From: an uncultured Prevotellaceae bacterium
GTDB taxonomy: Bacteria > Bacteroidota > Bacteroidia > Bacteroidales > Bacteroidaceae
NCBI GenBank assembly: GCA_947306845.1
Contig: CAMZHP010000216.1
Span: forward strand, 1-5,986
DNA length: 5,986 bases
Reading direction: 5' to 3'
Positions 5,376 through 5,986 of the stretch are shown piece after piece. Both the position numbers and the translations under genes were made by a program. The number at the start of each line of letters is the position of its first letter. The stretch's first letter is position 1. Under the pieces are notes generated by a model. The model had not been told where the DNA came from and did no database searches. It saw only the letters and a list, made by a program, of their open reading frames with translations.

Positions 5376-5986
5376 TTATTTATTGTTGATGAATCCATTG
5401 GCTTTCAACCACTGAATCATTTGGCTGCTCCAGGTCTCTGTCGTGGTCTCGCCTGTTTGGGGCATCAGTTCGTATGGGCCTTTGCCATCGCCATAAATAT
5501 GCAGTTCTGCATGAGCGCCAGCTTTCTTCCACTCCATAAACAGGGCCACGAGGCCAGCTGCCACATTGGGGTGGTCGGCTCGGGTCATAATCAGTAGGGG
5601 AGGGGCATCCTTGGGAACTGTGACAGGCATCAGCGAGGGGCCGAAATTCGTGCATAGGAAATCTGGGCGCTCCATGCTGTTGGCCGAAATCGTGGCAGCG
5701 ATGGCCACACCGCCGCCGGCAGAGAATCCAAGATAGCCAATCTTGTCTTTATCGATATGCCATTCGTCTGCATGTTCTCTCACCATGCGTATAGCCGCCT
5801 TGGCATCCATTGCGGCAAGCCGGATGATGGAGTCGCCACTTTCATTGTGCATCGGATTGGCATCAGCCTGTGGAAACGCTTCAGGATGTGTCACGTCCAC
5901 CATCGGAGGCATCTTCATTCCTTGGGGCATTGGTGCTTTATTCAAATGATAGCGCAAACCAATGGCAGCGATGCCGTGTTCATTCA
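5376..5986 (-). CDS. Alpha/beta hydrolase (esterase-like), 5' end beyond the window, catalytic His apparently missing
   Basis: The frame is open to the window edge. The codons upstream of the TTG at 5957-5955 read NEHGIAAIG and lead straight into LRYHLNKAP, a usual family stretch, so that TTG is an internal Leu and not a start. About 202 C-terminal residues are visible. Family features are the nucleophile elbow GFSAGG (Ser codon 5723-5721), preceded by DKIGYL, and the acid-loop region PPLLIMTRADHPNV with a likely catalytic Asp. The AELHIY strand is where esterases of the BD-FAE/acetylxylan-esterase-like group usually continue with GGHGFG. Here the sequence is GDGKGPYELMP, and no His occurs from there to the C-terminus (ANGFINNK). 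Substrate is unknown; related Bacteroidales enzymes are often carbohydrate esterases. It is convergent with the operon and not part of it. The fold assignment is firm; activity is doubtful. Confidence 0.86.
   Translation of the reverse strand, partial: NEHGIAAIGLRYHLNKAPMPQGMKMPPMVDVTHPEAFPQADANPMHNESGDSIIRLAAMDAKAAIRMVREHADEWHIDKDKIGYLGFSAGGGVAIAATISANSMERPDFLCTNFGPSLMPVTVPKDAPPLLIMTRADHPNVAAGLVALFMEWKKAGAHAELHIYGDGKGPYELMPQTGETTTETWSSQMIQWLKANGFINNK

Noticed and set aside
5301..5597. 98-codon plus-strand frame with a hydrophobic N-terminus
   Set aside because: Most of it is antisense to the hydrolase gene, and its codons are determined by that gene.
5955..5957. TTG as the start codon of the hydrolase gene
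   Set aside because: The same frame stays open to the window edge and encodes NEHGIAAIG, typical upstream family sequence, so the true start is outside the window.

Overview
The window looks like a chromosomal segment of a Bacteroidales bacterium, most likely Prevotella or a close relative. This rests on four things: promoter-like TAnnTTTG boxes, the absence of strong Shine-Dalgarno sequences, a short secreted protein ending in a 'YDMQG...GVYIIK...KILVK' tail resembling the type IX secretion (T9SS) sorting tail, and the content of secreted beta-helix and LytS/LytTR genes. The genus is inferred from style, not from a database search.

Layout. Positions 1-573 (minus strand) hold nearly all of a xanthine phosphoribosyltransferase gene (xpt), cut at its 3' end by the window edge. 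Positions 574-1029 are an AT-rich divergent intergenic region with a candidate xpt promoter and a strong candidate promoter for the rightward operon. Just upstream of the latter lies a pair of near-identical direct repeats 21 bp apart. Positions 1030-5281 (plus strand) form a tight four-gene cluster: a small secreted protein with a T9SS-like tail; a 647-residue secreted beta-helix protein of the Cthe_2159-like carbohydrate-binding type; a LytS-type membrane histidine kinase; and a LytTR response regulator. Two of the three junctions are 4-bp ATGA overlaps and the third gap is 33 bp. Positions 5282-5375 are a short convergent gap. Positions 5376-5986 (minus strand) hold the C-terminal part of an alpha/beta hydrolase, cut at its 5' end by the window edge.

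How the genes may work together. The central cluster reads as a self-contained surface/sensing module: two exported proteins sharing a small N-terminal domain, co-transcribed with a kinase that carries an unusual His/Pro/Met-rich periplasmic loop, and with its DNA-binding partner. The repeat pair upstream of the operon promoter has the geometry of LytTR binding sites, which suggests that the regulator controls its own operon. The ligand and output are unknown. The most distinctive features are the periplasmic loop, the repeat pair, the acidic insertion in the beta-helix, and a hydrolase that appears to lack its catalytic histidine.
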